Assembly: GCA_937132085.1 (NCBI GenBank)
Contig: CAKZNV010000248.1
Span: forward strand, 1-64,000
Direction of reading: 5' to 3'
Source of the DNA: an uncultured Rubritalea sp.
GTDB lineage: Bacteria > Verrucomicrobiota > Verrucomicrobiia > Verrucomicrobiales > Akkermansiaceae
Length of the DNA: 64,000 nucleotides
This document shows positions 53,546 through 63,012 of the stretch, piece after piece (position 1 is the stretch's first letter; each line of letters opens with the position of its first letter). The notes beneath the pieces are model-generated. The model did not search any database, was not told the DNA's origin, and worked only from the letters and a program-made list of their open reading frames with translations. The translations under genes were made by a program, and so were the position numbers.

Positions 53546-55813
53546 ATGCAAAATGAAGATAAACCGATTAGCGTAAAGAAACCTAAAACATGGGCTGCAG
53601 GTCGCCCAGCGGTGACCTCCTCGATGAAGCAAATCATCTCCACCGCAGGATTGGTGCGTGGAACTAAAGCTCTTCTAGAATTAAATCAGACTGATGGATT
53701 CGATTGCCCTAGCTGCGCCTGGCCTGACCCAGATGATCATCGTGCTACTACCGAGTTTTGCGAAAACGGTGCCAAAGCAGTCGCTTCTGAAGCTACTTCT
53801 AAAATAGTCGATGAACGATTCTTCCGCTCCCACTCTATCGAACAACTCCAAGCTGAGAGCGACTACTGGCATGACCAACAAGGCCGCCTAACCAGCCCAA
53901 TGGTGCTCCGTGAAGGCGACACTCATTATCAACCAATCAGCTGGGACGATACGTTCGCATTGATCGCAGATGAACTAAATTCTCTCTCTCACCCTGACGA
54001 TGCCGCATTTTACACCTCAGGCAGAGCTAGCAATGAAGCAGCATTTCTCTACCAACTTTTCGTCCGTGTATTCGGCACAAATAACCTCCCCGATTGCTCT
54101 AACATGTGCCACGAATCCAGCGGCTCTGGACTCGGTGCCTCCATCGGCATCGGTAAAGGCACAGTTTCGCTCGAAGACATCCAGACCTCAGACACCATCA
54201 TCGTAGTTGGTCAGAACCCCGGCACCAACCACCCTCGCATGTTGGCTGCACTCGAAGACTGTGTGAACCAAGGCGGCAAAGTAATAGCTGTCAATCCACT
54301 CATCGAAGCTGGTCTCCTAGCCTTCGCCCATCCTCAGAAAATCTCTGGCATGTTCAACCGTGCCACACCACTCACTTCTCAATATCTGCAAGTCAGAGTC
54401 AATGGAGACATGGCTCTCTTCCGAGGCATTGCCAAATCTCTCTTCGAACGTGAAGAGCAAGCTCCGGGAACAATCCTCGATCACACCTTTATTGGCGAAC
54501 ACACTACTCAGGCAGCTGAATATGAAGCCGCCGTCGAAGCTACTTCTTGGCAGCAGATCATCGATGACTCAGGCATACCTCGTGAAGAAATCGAGAAGCT
54601 TACTGACACCATTCTAGACCGAAATCAAAAACTCATCACCTGCTGGGCAATGGGAGTCACTCAGCAGAAAAACGCAGTCGACACCATCCGTGAAATCGTC
54701 AACGTCCACCTACTCATCGGTGCAATCGGCCGTGACGGAGCTGGACTCTGCCCAGTCCGAGGCCACTCCAATGTCCAAGGCGACCGCACCATGGGAATCT
54801 TCGAGAAACTCCCTGAATGGTTCCACCTATCTCTAGAAAAACACTTCAGATTCGAATCCCCACGTAAACATGGATACGACGTAGTGGAAGCGATCCATGC
54901 CATGCACTCTGGCGATCTTAAAGTCTTCATCGCTCTCGGCGGAAATTTCCTCCAAGCTGCACCAGACACCGACTATACCGCTGAGGCTCTGAGAAAGACT
55001 AATCTCACCTGTCACATCGCTACCAAGCTCAACCGCTCTCACCTCGTCACCGGAAAAACTGGCCTCATCCTCCCCTGTCTAGGGCGCTCAGACCGCGATA
55101 CTCAGGCATCTGGCGACCAATTCGTCACCTGCGAAAATTCCATGGGAGTCGTCCACAAATCGAAAGGCAAACTAACACCAAACTCGGATCTCATGATGTC
55201 AGAGCCTATGATTATTGCTCGCATGGCAGAAGCAACCCTCGGTGATACCGATACCATTAAATGGACAGAGCTAGGCGATGACTATGATCGCATTCGTGAC
55301 CACATCGCTGCCGTCATCCCAGGATTCGAAGACTTCAACCATCGTGTCAGTGAGCCGGGAGGATTCTACTTACCCAATGCACCGAAACAACGCATTTGGA
55401 GCACCGATACCCAAAAAGCTAATTTCAACCCAGCTGCACTTAGTATCTTCAACGTCGCCCCTGGCCACCTAGCCCTACAGACACTACGCAGCCACGATCA
55501 GTATAACACCACCATCTACGGCCTAGATGATCGCTACCGTGGCATAGGAAATAACCGCATGATCGTCTTCCTCAACCCTGACGACATGAAAGACCGAGGT
55601 ATCAAACCACTCCAGCCACTGCGTATCACCAGCCATTTCCAAGGCGAACTCAGACATGCGGATAATTTCAAAGCCATCCCATACGACATGCCGAGAGGAG
55701 CAGCTGCAGCCTACTTCCCAGAGGCAAATGGACTAGTTCCGATCAACTCTACAGCCGATATCTCAAACACACCGACCAGTAAAGGCATCGAAATCTCACT
55801 CGAAATCCTCTAA
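53546..55813 (+). CDS. FdhF/YdeP-family molybdopterin oxidoreductase
   Basis: A 755-residue formate-dehydrogenase-like protein of the YdeP type (about 760 residues). It contains GFDCPSCAWPDP with C54 and C57 but not the full four-cysteine iron-sulfur motif of FdhF, YTSGRASNEAAFLYQLF, the DCSNMCHESSG pterin-site loop and VRGHSNVQGDRTMGI. The C-terminal MopB domain has LRSHDQYNTTIYGLDDRYRG. The substrate of this family is uncertain; acid-stress function is proposed in E. coli. It ends 11 bases before ispD and is likely co-transcribed. Confidence 0.88.
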   Translation: MQNEDKPISVKKPKTWAAGRPAVTSSMKQIISTAGLVRGTKALLELNQTDGFDCPSCAWPDPDDHRATTEFCENGAKAVASEATSKIVDERFFRSHSIEQLQAESDYWHDQQGRLTSPMVLREGDTHYQPISWDDTFALIADELNSLSHPDDAAFYTSGRASNEAAFLYQLFVRVFGTNNLPDCSNMCHESSGSGLGASIGIGKGTVSLEDIQTSDTIIVVGQNPGTNHPRMLAALEDCVNQGGKVIAVNPLIEAGLLAFAHPQKISGMFNRATPLTSQYLQVRVNGDMALFRGIAKSLFEREEQAPGTILDHTFIGEHTTQAAEYEAAVEATSWQQIIDDSGIPREEIEKLTDTILDRNQKLITCWAMGVTQQKNAVDTIREIVNVHLLIGAIGRDGAGLCPVRGHSNVQGDRTMGIFEKLPEWFHLSLEKHFRFESPRKHGYDVVEAIHAMHSGDLKVFIALGGNFLQAAPDTDYTAEALRKTNLTCHIATKLNRSHLVTGKTGLILPCLGRSDRDTQASGDQFVTCENSMGVVHKSKGKLTPNSDLMMSEPMIIARMAEATLGDTDTIKWTELGDDYDRIRDHIAAVIPGFEDFNHRVSEPGGFYLPNAPKQRIWSTDTQKANFNPAALSIFNVAPGHLALQTLRSHDQYNTTIYGLDDRYRGIGNNRMIVFLNPDDMKDRGIKPLQPLRITSHFQGELRHADNFKAIPYDMPRGAAAAYFPEANGLVPINSTADISNTPTSKGIEISLEIL

Positions 55814-55824
55814 TTACTAAACAC

Positions 55825-56469
55825 ATGCTCTCCGTAATTATTGTAGCAGCTGGCTCTAGCAGAAGAATGGGCTTTGATAAGCTCATGGCTCCGCTAAATG
55901 GCAAACCAGTCCTCCATCACACTCTCACAGCACTACTCACCGCTGCAGAAGTAGGTGAAGTCATCCTCGTCAGCACTCAGGAACGCTACGATGAACTCAA
56001 CATCAGCAACCCAAATCTCAAGCTCGTCTCAGGCGGTTCAGAGCGTCACGACTCAGTCGCTAACGGAATAGCTGCCATATCAGCTGACAGTAGCTACATT
56101 GCAGTCCACGACGGAGCACGACCACTCATCACTCACGAACAGATCACCAATGTGCTAAACTCTGCCAAGCAACATGGAGCAGCCACATCAGCCAGAAAAA
56201 TCACTGAGACCGTCAAACGCTCGAACGATCAGCAATTCGCCATCGAATCCGTCAGCCGAGAAAACCTCTGGCTCATGGAAACCCCACAAATCTTCAAAGC
56301 CGACCTCCTGCGCAAAGCCTATCAGCACGTCAAAGACTCCAGTGCTCTAGTCACAGACGAAGTCTCCGCTCTAGAACTCATCGGCATCCCCACCTTCCTA
56401 GCAGAAAACGCCACCCCAAACCCAAAGATCACCTTCCCCCACGATCTAGTAATCTTAGAAGAATCCTAA
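55825..56469 (+). CDS. ispD: 2-C-methyl-D-erythritol 4-phosphate cytidylyltransferase
   Basis: A 214-residue nucleotidyltransferase of the MEP isoprenoid pathway. It has VIIVAAGSSRRMGFDK (CTP-binding loop), the SGGSERHDSVANGI and VHDGARPLI motifs and ENLWLMETPQIFKADLL. TDEVSALE is the late acidic motif. Length normal. It follows the molybdopterin gene by 11 bases; the neighbour has no pathway link. A palindromic element follows. Confidence 0.92.
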   Translation: MLSVIIVAAGSSRRMGFDKLMAPLNGKPVLHHTLTALLTAAEVGEVILVSTQERYDELNISNPNLKLVSGGSERHDSVANGIAAISADSSYIAVHDGARPLITHEQITNVLNSAKQHGAATSARKITETVKRSNDQQFAIESVSRENLWLMETPQIFKADLLRKAYQHVKDSSALVTDEVSALELIGIPTFLAENATPNPKITFPHDLVILEES

Positions 56470-56483
56470 CAGCCTCTACCCGC

Positions 56484-56604
56484 ACTCCAAAGGAGTCACA
56501 TCTACAACAAAAGGCTGAAAACCTAACAAATACTCCAGCCCAGGCTGCAGCGAAGTAAGCCCTGGGTTTATGATTTAGTAAGACACAAAGGCCTGAAAGG
56601 CTGA
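56484..56604. repeat. Decayed extragenic palindromic element
   Basis: Three hairpins: ACTCC/GGAGT (56484-56496), AGCCCAGG-CT pairing with AGCCCTGGGT (56537-56546 and 56558-56567, one base bulged) and GCCT/AGGC (56591-56601). The spacing AAAGGCTGAAAACC and AAAGGCCTGAAAGGCTGACACA is repeated within. It shares the CTCCAA-GGAG head and the C-rich middle hairpin with the element at 13895-13950. The 170-base gap 56470-56639 contains nothing else. Confidence 0.6.
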
Positions 56605-56639
56605 CACATGCTCACTCCACCTCCGAACACCTCTAAAGA

Positions 56640-56984
56640 CTAACGGTATTTATCAAACTCAGACTGAGCATCGTCACCTTGCTTCTCTAGTTTTTCCATA
56701 CTCTCGTCAGCTTGTTGCTCAGCATTCTCTACTCGTTTCTCAAACCAGAGCTTGTTCATTTCACCTAACTTCTCTTCTTGTAAATCATAAAAGAGTTCAT
56801 CGTAATCGATCGGCTTCACGTCTTGCTCCCACTCCGAGTCATACTCCACATCAGGTCCAGCTCCTACATTCAACTCAATTGAATCAGACTTAAACAAATC
56901 AAACTGATTGACCACAAAAATAGCAACAATCGCTCCCAAAAAGGATCCAATCAGTAAATACCATAACACGTTAAACGCCTTCAT
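56640..56984 (-). CDS. Small membrane-anchored coiled-coil protein
   Basis: A 114-residue protein with one N-terminal transmembrane segment (about 7-28) and an acidic, then Glu/Lys/Gln-rich helical body likely to form a coiled coil (WFEKRVENAEQQADESMEKLE). No family recognised. It lies 26 bases after mnmE on the same strand and ends opposite the palindromic element. Confidence 0.55.
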   Translation of the reverse strand: MKAFNVLWYLLIGSFLGAIVAIFVVNQFDLFKSDSIELNVGAGPDVEYDSEWEQDVKPIDYDELFYDLQEEKLGEMNKLWFEKRVENAEQQADESMEKLEKQGDDAQSEFDKYR

Positions 56985-57010
56985 CGTTAGAGTATAAGCA
57001 GATTATTTAC

Positions 57011-58354
57011 TTACTTTCCAATACAAAACGCACCGAAGATAGCATCAAAGATTTCCTCAGTATCTACTCGGCCAGCCACCTCACCGATCGCTTCCACTGC
57101 ATCTCTGAGATCCAGCGCAGAGAACTCAGCCCCAACTCCTATTTCTAAACTTTCTCTAGCTGCCACCAATGCCACTCGACCTCGCTTCAGACATTCTTGA
57201 TGTCGAGCATTGATCGCCACCGCGTGACCACCCCAAGCATTTTCACTCAGCATTAGCGTATCTGCGATCACTTCCCCCAGTGTCTCCAGACCACCCTCAC
57301 TACTACACGAAATCTTCACTCCGTCAGCTCCTGACCACTTGTCACTCACACCGAGATCATTCTTGTTGATCACGAGAATATGTGAACGCTTCCCGATCAT
57401 TTCATCAGTCAAAAGTCTCTCACTAGCCTTCGATCCATCCACCACTTCGATGATGAGATCAGCCAACTCGATCTGCTTCTCCGAGCGCTCGATTCCCTTC
57501 ATCTCGATCACATCCTCTGAACTTCTCACACCAGCTGTATCAATAAGCCTCAGCGGGATACCCTGTATATTCACGACTTCTTCCACAGTATCTCTAGTAG
57601 TGCCTTCTATGTCACTGACGATCGCTCGCTCGTAACCCAGTAGTCCATTTAGTAAGCTAGATTTACCCACATTAGGCTCCCCACAGATCACAGTGCGCAC
57701 ACCCTCTCTGAGGATACGTCCCTGCTCTGCAGTCGCTAACATTTTGTCAATTCCTGCCAAAACTTCGTCGATACGTTTCAGCATCGCTGCACCAGTATCT
57801 GGATCAATATCTTCATCTGGAAAATCAATAAATGCCTCCACATGAGCCACCACTCCGATCAACATTTCACGCAAATCTTCACTCTGGTCACCTAGTTTAC
57901 CCTGCATCTGCTCATGCGCAGCTCGCATCGCTAGATCAGTCTGGGCAGAAATGAGATCCATGATCCCCTCAGCCTGTGTCAGATCCATCTTGCCATTCTC
58001 GAACGCTCTTCGGCTAAATTCACCCGGCTCTGCACTACGAGCACCACAGTCTAAGATCCGCTCCAGCACTCTCCTAGTCACCAGAACACCACCATGACAA
58101 GCCAGCTCCACCACATCTTCACCAGTGAAGCTTCGTGGATTCTTAAATACCGTCGCCAGCACCTCATCGATCACTACATCATCCGCAGTGACCACCTTAC
58201 AAAGTGTAGCATAACGCTCCGCCGAATTCTCGATCCCAAGCTTACATCGCAGCAGCTTGCCACAGATCTCCACAGCCTCTGGTCCAGAGACTCGAATCAA
58301 CGAAACAGCCCCTACTCCAGGAGCAGAAGCGATAGCAGCGACAGTAGAATTCAT
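57011..58354 (-). CDS. mnmE: tRNA uridine-5-carboxymethylaminomethyl modification GTPase
   Basis: A 447-residue GTPase that with MnmG modifies U34 of several tRNAs. N-terminal tetrahydrofolate-binding domain (AIASAPGVGAVSLIRVSGPEA), helical domain, G domain with GEPNVGKSSLLNGLLG (G1), DTAGVRSS (G3) and NKNDLG (G4), and the C-terminal family motif FCIGK. All expected elements are intact. It follows hisC by 19 bases, same strand. Confidence 0.94.
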   Translation of the reverse strand: MNSTVAAIASAPGVGAVSLIRVSGPEAVEICGKLLRCKLGIENSAERYATLCKVVTADDVVIDEVLATVFKNPRSFTGEDVVELACHGGVLVTRRVLERILDCGARSAEPGEFSRRAFENGKMDLTQAEGIMDLISAQTDLAMRAAHEQMQGKLGDQSEDLREMLIGVVAHVEAFIDFPDEDIDPDTGAAMLKRIDEVLAGIDKMLATAEQGRILREGVRTVICGEPNVGKSSLLNGLLGYERAIVSDIEGTTRDTVEEVVNIQGIPLRLIDTAGVRSSEDVIEMKGIERSEKQIELADLIIEVVDGSKASERLLTDEMIGKRSHILVINKNDLGVSDKWSGADGVKISCSSEGGLETLGEVIADTLMLSENAWGGHAVAINARHQECLKRGRVALVAARESLEIGVGAEFSALDLRDAVEAIGEVAGRVDTEEIFDAIFGAFCIGK

Positions 58355-58373
58355 TTATATTTAAAACGTAAAA

Positions 58374-59480
58374 TTAAACAGATCCTTTTGACGATAAGAC
58401 ACCCTTAAGAACACTCAAACAGCGATCATTCTCTTTTTCAGTGCCTATCGAGATCCTCACCCAGTCTGGCAGTTTATAGCCACGCATCGCTCTCACAATG
58501 ACTCCCTGCTTCAGCATTTCTGCGAAAACATAGTCGCCACCACGCACATTCACGAGGATGAAATTCGCCACACTCGGCACATATTCGAGTCCCATTTCTT
58601 GGAACGCCACTTCGTAAAACGCCAAGCCTTTCGCATTGTTTTCCACCGTAGCATTGACGTGATCCACGTCATCTAGAGATGCCAGAGCAGCACGTTGAGC
58701 CACCTCATTCGTATTAAATGGCTGTCTCGCCTTCTGTAAAATATTCACCACCTGAGGAGAACCGAGTCCGTATCCGATGCGCAACCCAGCCAGACCATAC
58801 GCCTTACTAAATGTTCTCAGAACGATCACATTTCTCCCCTCCCTCACATACTTAAGAGTGTCAGGAGCATTAGTCAGAAATTCATGATATGCCTCATCGA
58901 ACACAACAACTACGTGATCTGGCACCTTAGCCATGAATCGATCAATCGTCTCTTCATCCACTATCGTCCCAGTCGGGTTATTCGGATTCGCAATAAATAG
59001 TAAACGAGTCTCATCAGTCACAGCTGCAGCCATCGCATCGAGATCATGCACAAAATTCGGATCTGGCACCTCCACATAGTTAGCCCCGAACAATGTCGCC
59101 ATCAGTTTATAAACTACAAAAGCGTGCTCAGCCGCAATCAGCGCAGCATTCTTATTCAAGAAACTATGGCAAAGCAACTCAATGATCTCATTAGAACCAT
59201 TACCGAGAATCACATTCTCAAAATTCAGATCATTCTTAGCTGCCAGCGCAGTGCGTAGCTTATAGCCACCACCATCTGGGTAAATGTGCATCTGCTCAGC
59301 TGCTCCACGGATCGCATCCAGAGCCATCGGCGCAGGGCCTAATGGATTCTCATTCGATGCCACCTTAACTATACTAGCTGGATCTAAGCCCAACTCGCGT
59401 GCAGTTTCTTCAATCGGCTTCCCTGGCTCATAAGCCACCAAGTCACAAACAAAGTTGTTCGCAAAATTCTCAATCGTCAT
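58374..59480 (-). CDS. hisC: Histidinol-phosphate aminotransferase
   Basis: A 368-residue PLP aminotransferase of histidine synthesis. From the ATG at 59478-59480 the start is MTIENFANNFVCDLVAYEPGKP; the frame is also open to a GTG at 59507. Motifs: KVASNENPLGPAPMALDAI, GNGSNEIIELLCHSFL, ANPNNPTGTIVD, and the PLP lysine in FSKAYGLAGLRIGYG. Alternative substrates (phenylalanine, tyrosine) are possible in this family. Next on the strand is mnmE. Confidence 0.9.
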   Translation of the reverse strand: MTIENFANNFVCDLVAYEPGKPIEETARELGLDPASIVKVASNENPLGPAPMALDAIRGAAEQMHIYPDGGGYKLRTALAAKNDLNFENVILGNGSNEIIELLCHSFLNKNAALIAAEHAFVVYKLMATLFGANYVEVPDPNFVHDLDAMAAAVTDETRLLFIANPNNPTGTIVDEETIDRFMAKVPDHVVVVFDEAYHEFLTNAPDTLKYVREGRNVIVLRTFSKAYGLAGLRIGYGLGSPQVVNILQKARQPFNTNEVAQRAALASLDDVDHVNATVENNAKGLAFYEVAFQEMGLEYVPSVANFILVNVRGGDYVFAEMLKQGVIVRAMRGYKLPDWVRISIGTEKENDRCLSVLKGVLSSKGSV

Positions 59481-59645
59481 GCCGCAAACACTAGCCACAA
59501 AGCCCACTTAGGCAAGACCCAATATCAGAAACACACTGGAATTACAGCCTAGTTTTTCAGTAGAAATCACGTCAATCCATCACAACCCAAAAATTATTCA
59601 CTTCTAGTTTGCCCAAGTAACAAAAATCGTTACAGTTGGTCTAAC

Positions 59646-59912
59646 ATGTCAGACACCGTTCAACCTGATCTTCGTTTTAACGATTTCGTCCTACTTCAAG
59701 CCCAGAATGCTGGGCTCTTCCTCGGCCAGCTCCCACACCCAACTACTGGGCAAAAGTCGGTCAATCTTCAAGCTGCTAAGAGCGTTATCGATTCTCTAGA
59801 AATGCTAAAAGTCAAAACTGCTGGCAACCTTACCCAGCCAGAGCAGAACCTACTTAATAAAGCGATTGAGAATCTCCAGCACCTCTACACAGAAGCTGAA
59901 GACTTAGGCTAG
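59646..59912 (+). CDS. DUF1844-family protein
   Basis: An 88-residue protein whose sequence DFVLLQAQNAGLFLGQLPHP and NLQAAKSVIDSLEMLKVKTAGNL with the end AIENLQHLYTEAEDLG matches the DUF1844 family. It is cytosolic; no biochemical role is known. It starts 46 bases before kdsA and belongs to the LPS run. A small inverted repeat GTAAC-N7-GTTAC (59617-59633) lies upstream of the start. Confidence 0.85.
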   Translation: MSDTVQPDLRFNDFVLLQAQNAGLFLGQLPHPTTGQKSVNLQAAKSVIDSLEMLKVKTAGNLTQPEQNLLNKAIENLQHLYTEAEDLG

Positions 59913-59918
59913 CCACTC

Positions 59919-59952
59919 AATCTCAAATTATAAATCACAAATCTCAAATCAC
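59919..59952 (+). repeat. A/C/T-rich direct repeat before kdsA
   Basis: AATCTCAAAT occurs at 59919-59928 and 59940-59949, separated by TATAAATCAC-type sequence. The reverse complement resembles the tandem copy at 13773-13800 (shared AAATCACAAAT-TCAAATCA). Confidence 0.6.
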
Positions 59953-59958
59953 CACACT

Positions 59959-60741
59959 ATGAATCAACCATTTTTCATCCTCGGCCCATGCGGTCTTGAA
60001 AGCGAAGAGTTTGCCTGGGATATGGCTAGAGCGATCAAAGAAATCGCTGATAGACTCGATATCAAATACTACTTTAAAGCATCCTACGATAAAGCAAACC
60101 GCACATCTGGCGACGCCTTCCGTGGACCTGGCGTCAAAGAAGGATGCCGTATCCTAGGAGAAATATCTCGTGAACTCGGCGTCCCAGTGACTACCGATAT
60201 TCACAACGCACAAGATGCAGAGATCGCCGCAGAAAACATCGATCTCCTACAGATCCCTGCCTTCCTCTGCCGTCAGACCGACCTCATTGAGGCCTGCGCC
60301 AAGACTGGACGCACCGTCAACGTTAAGAAAGGTCAATTCCTCGCACCTTGGGACACAGTGAACATCGCTAAAAAGCTCCAAGACTTCAACTGCGAAGACT
60401 TCTACATCACCGAGCGTGGAACTACATTCGGCTACAACAACCTCGTAACCGACATGCGCTCACTCTACTGGATGCGCCAAGAAGGCATCCGTGTCATCTT
60501 CGACGCCACTCACTCTGTGCAGCGACCTGGCGGACTAGGCGGCTCTACTGGTGGTGATGGCGAACTAGCTCCAGTTTTAGCCAGAGCAGCAGTCGCTACT
60601 GGTGTCGACGGCGTCTTCATGGAGACTCACTCTAACCCAGCTGAAGCGCTTTCTGATGGACCAAACCAGATCCCACTCACAGAGATCGAATCAGTCCTCA
60701 AATCACTTATCCGCGTCCACGCTGCGGCACATCAAGCTTAA
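59959..60741 (+). CDS. kdsA: 3-deoxy-8-phosphooctulonate (KDO-8-P) synthase
   Basis: A 260-residue enzyme joining phosphoenolpyruvate and arabinose-5-phosphate into KDO-8-phosphate, the first step of LPS inner-core KDO. KASYDKANRTSGDAFRGPG, QIPAFLCRQTDLI, KKGQFLAPWDTVNI, FDATHSVQRPGGLGGSTGGDGEL and GVFMETHSNP are all family motifs. It is 46 bases after the DUF1844 gene and ends 8 bases before the lpt gene. Confidence 0.95.
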   Translation: MNQPFFILGPCGLESEEFAWDMARAIKEIADRLDIKYYFKASYDKANRTSGDAFRGPGVKEGCRILGEISRELGVPVTTDIHNAQDAEIAAENIDLLQIPAFLCRQTDLIEACAKTGRTVNVKKGQFLAPWDTVNIAKKLQDFNCEDFYITERGTTFGYNNLVTDMRSLYWMRQEGIRVIFDATHSVQRPGGLGGSTGGDGELAPVLARAAVATGVDGVFMETHSNPAEALSDGPNQIPLTEIESVLKSLIRVHAAAHQA

Positions 60742-60748
60742 TCTAATC

Positions 60749-62056
60749 ATGCTCAAACTCATCACCGGTCTCAGTCTATGCACTCTGCCTCTATTGGCCG
60801 ATGATGATACGAGCGATCCAGCCAAAGACGACAAGAAAGCACATAGCGTCCTCCCTGTCTTAAGAGTATTGCCAGCAGGCAGTATTCTTAAAGACGTTAG
60901 CATCCCACGCTATAATCCTGACTACACCCCCGCCTCTATCCTCATTGCCAAGCAGCTTAAAATTGTCAGCAAACAACAAATCATAGGTTCTAAAGTAGAG
61001 ATCACTCTGTTCGACGAATTCGGCAATGCTACGGTCAATACTAAACTGAATTCCGTAGACTACAATCAAAGCAAAGGCCTACTCCAGAGTAATGAAAGTT
61101 TACTCTTCTCAGCCGACACCTTCCAGATCAGCAGCCAGGGCGTTGTGCTCGACTGGGACAACCAACGTGGTTTTTTCCTAGGCAAAAACCAAACCATGTT
61201 CTACCTTAAAGAATCTGTTTCAATGAAAGATACCACAAAAAATTCTCAAACTGAGGCGCTAGACATAGTGACTAAAAAGAAAGCTAGCAAATCTCAGGCC
61301 GCATTAGCTGCCGCAGCTGCTGCGTCACTAGCCAGCACCCCTACTATCCTCAGCGCAGAAGACCTGGCATATTATGACCGCCTAGCTCAGCCATCTACTG
61401 CCCACATCCAGCAGATTCATACTCAAACTTCAGCTGAAATTTCTAAATCAAAAGAAGCCGCAACAAAAGCAGATGAGGCAAAGGCATCACTCACTAAGAT
61501 GATCGGCGTCATTCCAGCCCCCAAAGCGAATCAAGCTGATCCAGGTGAACTGAAGCCAATCGAAGGTAAAGCCAATCTCTCAATCAAAAGCGATGGTGTA
61601 ATGTTCTTCGATGCCAACAAAGGCATCATGGTATTTTCCGACAACGTGACACTCACCCACCCTAAATACACATTCACTTGTGAAGGCGAACTCAAGGTAA
61701 TCCTTAAAAAGAAACCAAAGCCAGCTGACGACAAAAGCAAAGATCCTAAAAAAATAAACAAGCCCAACGAACGCTTTGGAGACATCAGCCAAATCATTGC
61801 TACTAAAAATGTTCTATTAAAAAGCGTAGATAACAAAGGCAACCCGATCGTGGCGAGGGCAGGAAGACTTATTTACAATCACACAACTGGTGCTATCGTG
61901 TTACAAGGTCTTAATTCACGTATCACGACAGTCGATAAACAAATCAAGATTACAAAAAAAGATGGTAACATCACCATCGATAAAGATTACCACGTAAGTG
62001 GAAAAGGAACTCAGTTAGACTTCAACGTCGAGGACCTCAAGAACAACGCAAGATAA
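60749..62056 (+). CDS. LPS-transport protein joining LptC-like and LptA-like parts
   Basis: A 435-residue exported protein with a signal peptide (MLKLITGLSLCTLPLLA); the ATG at 60749 is chosen over an open upstream frame. Residues about 80-155 (ITLFDEFGNATVNTKLNSVDYN, GVVLDWDNQRGFFLGKN) have LptC-like beta strands. An Ala-rich coiled region and a linker follow (about 165-265). The C-terminal part (about 275-430; GVMFFDANKGIMVFSDNVTLTHP, IATKNVLL, ARAGRLIYNHTTGAIVLQG) is an OstA/LptA-like bridge segment. Position between kdsA and lptB agrees with an LPS bridge role; no separate lptC or lptA is seen. Confidence 0.72.
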   Translation: MLKLITGLSLCTLPLLADDDTSDPAKDDKKAHSVLPVLRVLPAGSILKDVSIPRYNPDYTPASILIAKQLKIVSKQQIIGSKVEITLFDEFGNATVNTKLNSVDYNQSKGLLQSNESLLFSADTFQISSQGVVLDWDNQRGFFLGKNQTMFYLKESVSMKDTTKNSQTEALDIVTKKKASKSQAALAAAAAASLASTPTILSAEDLAYYDRLAQPSTAHIQQIHTQTSAEISKSKEAATKADEAKASLTKMIGVIPAPKANQADPGELKPIEGKANLSIKSDGVMFFDANKGIMVFSDNVTLTHPKYTFTCEGELKVILKKKPKPADDKSKDPKKINKPNERFGDISQIIATKNVLLKSVDNKGNPIVARAGRLIYNHTTGAIVLQGLNSRITTVDKQIKITKKDGNITIDKDYHVSGKGTQLDFNVEDLKNNAR

Positions 62057-62063
62057 AATTTCA

Positions 62064-62921
62064 ATGGCAACAAAGGCTCCCTTAGCTAACCAAAAATCTA
62101 AAATAGAATCCGCTGCAGTTTCCTCTGTAAGCGCAGCAGCAGACGCATCTATTCTAGCTGGACAAGACACTCCCTCACGTCGCAAAGCCACTAAATTCCT
62201 ACTCCTCTCTCACGACCTCAGAAAAGTCTATGGTGGCAGAGCAGTAGTAGATGAAGTTAGCATCCGTGTCGGACAAGGCGAAATCGTAGGTCTACTAGGA
62301 CCTAACGGAGCAGGAAAAACCACTACCTTCTACATGATAGCAGGTCTAGTGCCCCCTAACTCCGGAGTCGTAAGCTTCTCTGGTAACCAAATCACCGAAC
62401 TGCCAATGCACAAACGAGCTCGCCTCGGTATGGGCTACCTCCCCCAAGAAGAATCAATTTTCCGCAAGCTCACAGTTAGAGATAACCTTCTAGCTGTGCT
62501 TGAAACTCAGAAGCAATACAACAAGAAGCAACGTCTCGAAAGAGCCGACCAGCTCATGGAACGTTTCCGCATCACAAAACTTCGTGATTCAGAAGCACTC
62601 ACCCTCTCTGGTGGTGAAAAACGCCGCCTTAGTATCGCCCGCTGTCTCTGCACCGACCCTAAACTTCTCATGCTTGACGAACCATTCGCTGGCGTTGACC
62701 CGAAAGCGGTCGAAGACATCCACCGCATCGTCACCGAGCTCAGAGACGACGATGGACTCTCCATTCTCATCACAGATCACCACGTCCGCGAAACACTCAA
62801 GATCGTCGACCACGCCTACGTCATGGACGATGGCAAAGTCATCATCGAAGGCTCCGCCGATGAAATAGCCAACGATCCACTTGCCAGAAAGCATTATCTA
62901 GGCGAAGACTTCACACTCTAA
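62064..62921 (+). CDS. lptB: LPS export ABC transporter ATP-binding protein
   Basis: A 285-residue ATPase driving LPS extraction by LptFG. Walker A GPNGAGKTTTFYMIAG, the Q-loop YLPQEESIFRKLTVRDNL, signature LSGGEKRRLSIARC, Walker B LLMLDEPFAGVDP and the H-loop ITDHHVRETL are present. A 45-residue Ala/Ser-rich extension precedes the domain, which is unusual for LptB. Seven bases after the preceding gene. LptF and LptG are not in this window. Confidence 0.94.
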   Translation: MATKAPLANQKSKIESAAVSSVSAAADASILAGQDTPSRRKATKFLLLSHDLRKVYGGRAVVDEVSIRVGQGEIVGLLGPNGAGKTTTFYMIAGLVPPNSGVVSFSGNQITELPMHKRARLGMGYLPQEESIFRKLTVRDNLLAVLETQKQYNKKQRLERADQLMERFRITKLRDSEALTLSGGEKRRLSIARCLCTDPKLLMLDEPFAGVDPKAVEDIHRIVTELRDDDGLSILITDHHVRETLKIVDHAYVMDDGKVIIEGSADEIANDPLARKHYLGEDFTL

Positions 62922-63012
62922 CATTTCAACCTAACAACACCTAACAACCAACAACAATTTCAAGTAAAAAAACGAAAGTCACCAACAAACAAAGGCTTCA
63001 TCAACAAAGCCC

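Noticed and set aside
60602..60748. N-terminal extension of the lpt protein
   Set aside because: It lies inside kdsA; the ATG at 60749 opens a good signal peptide.
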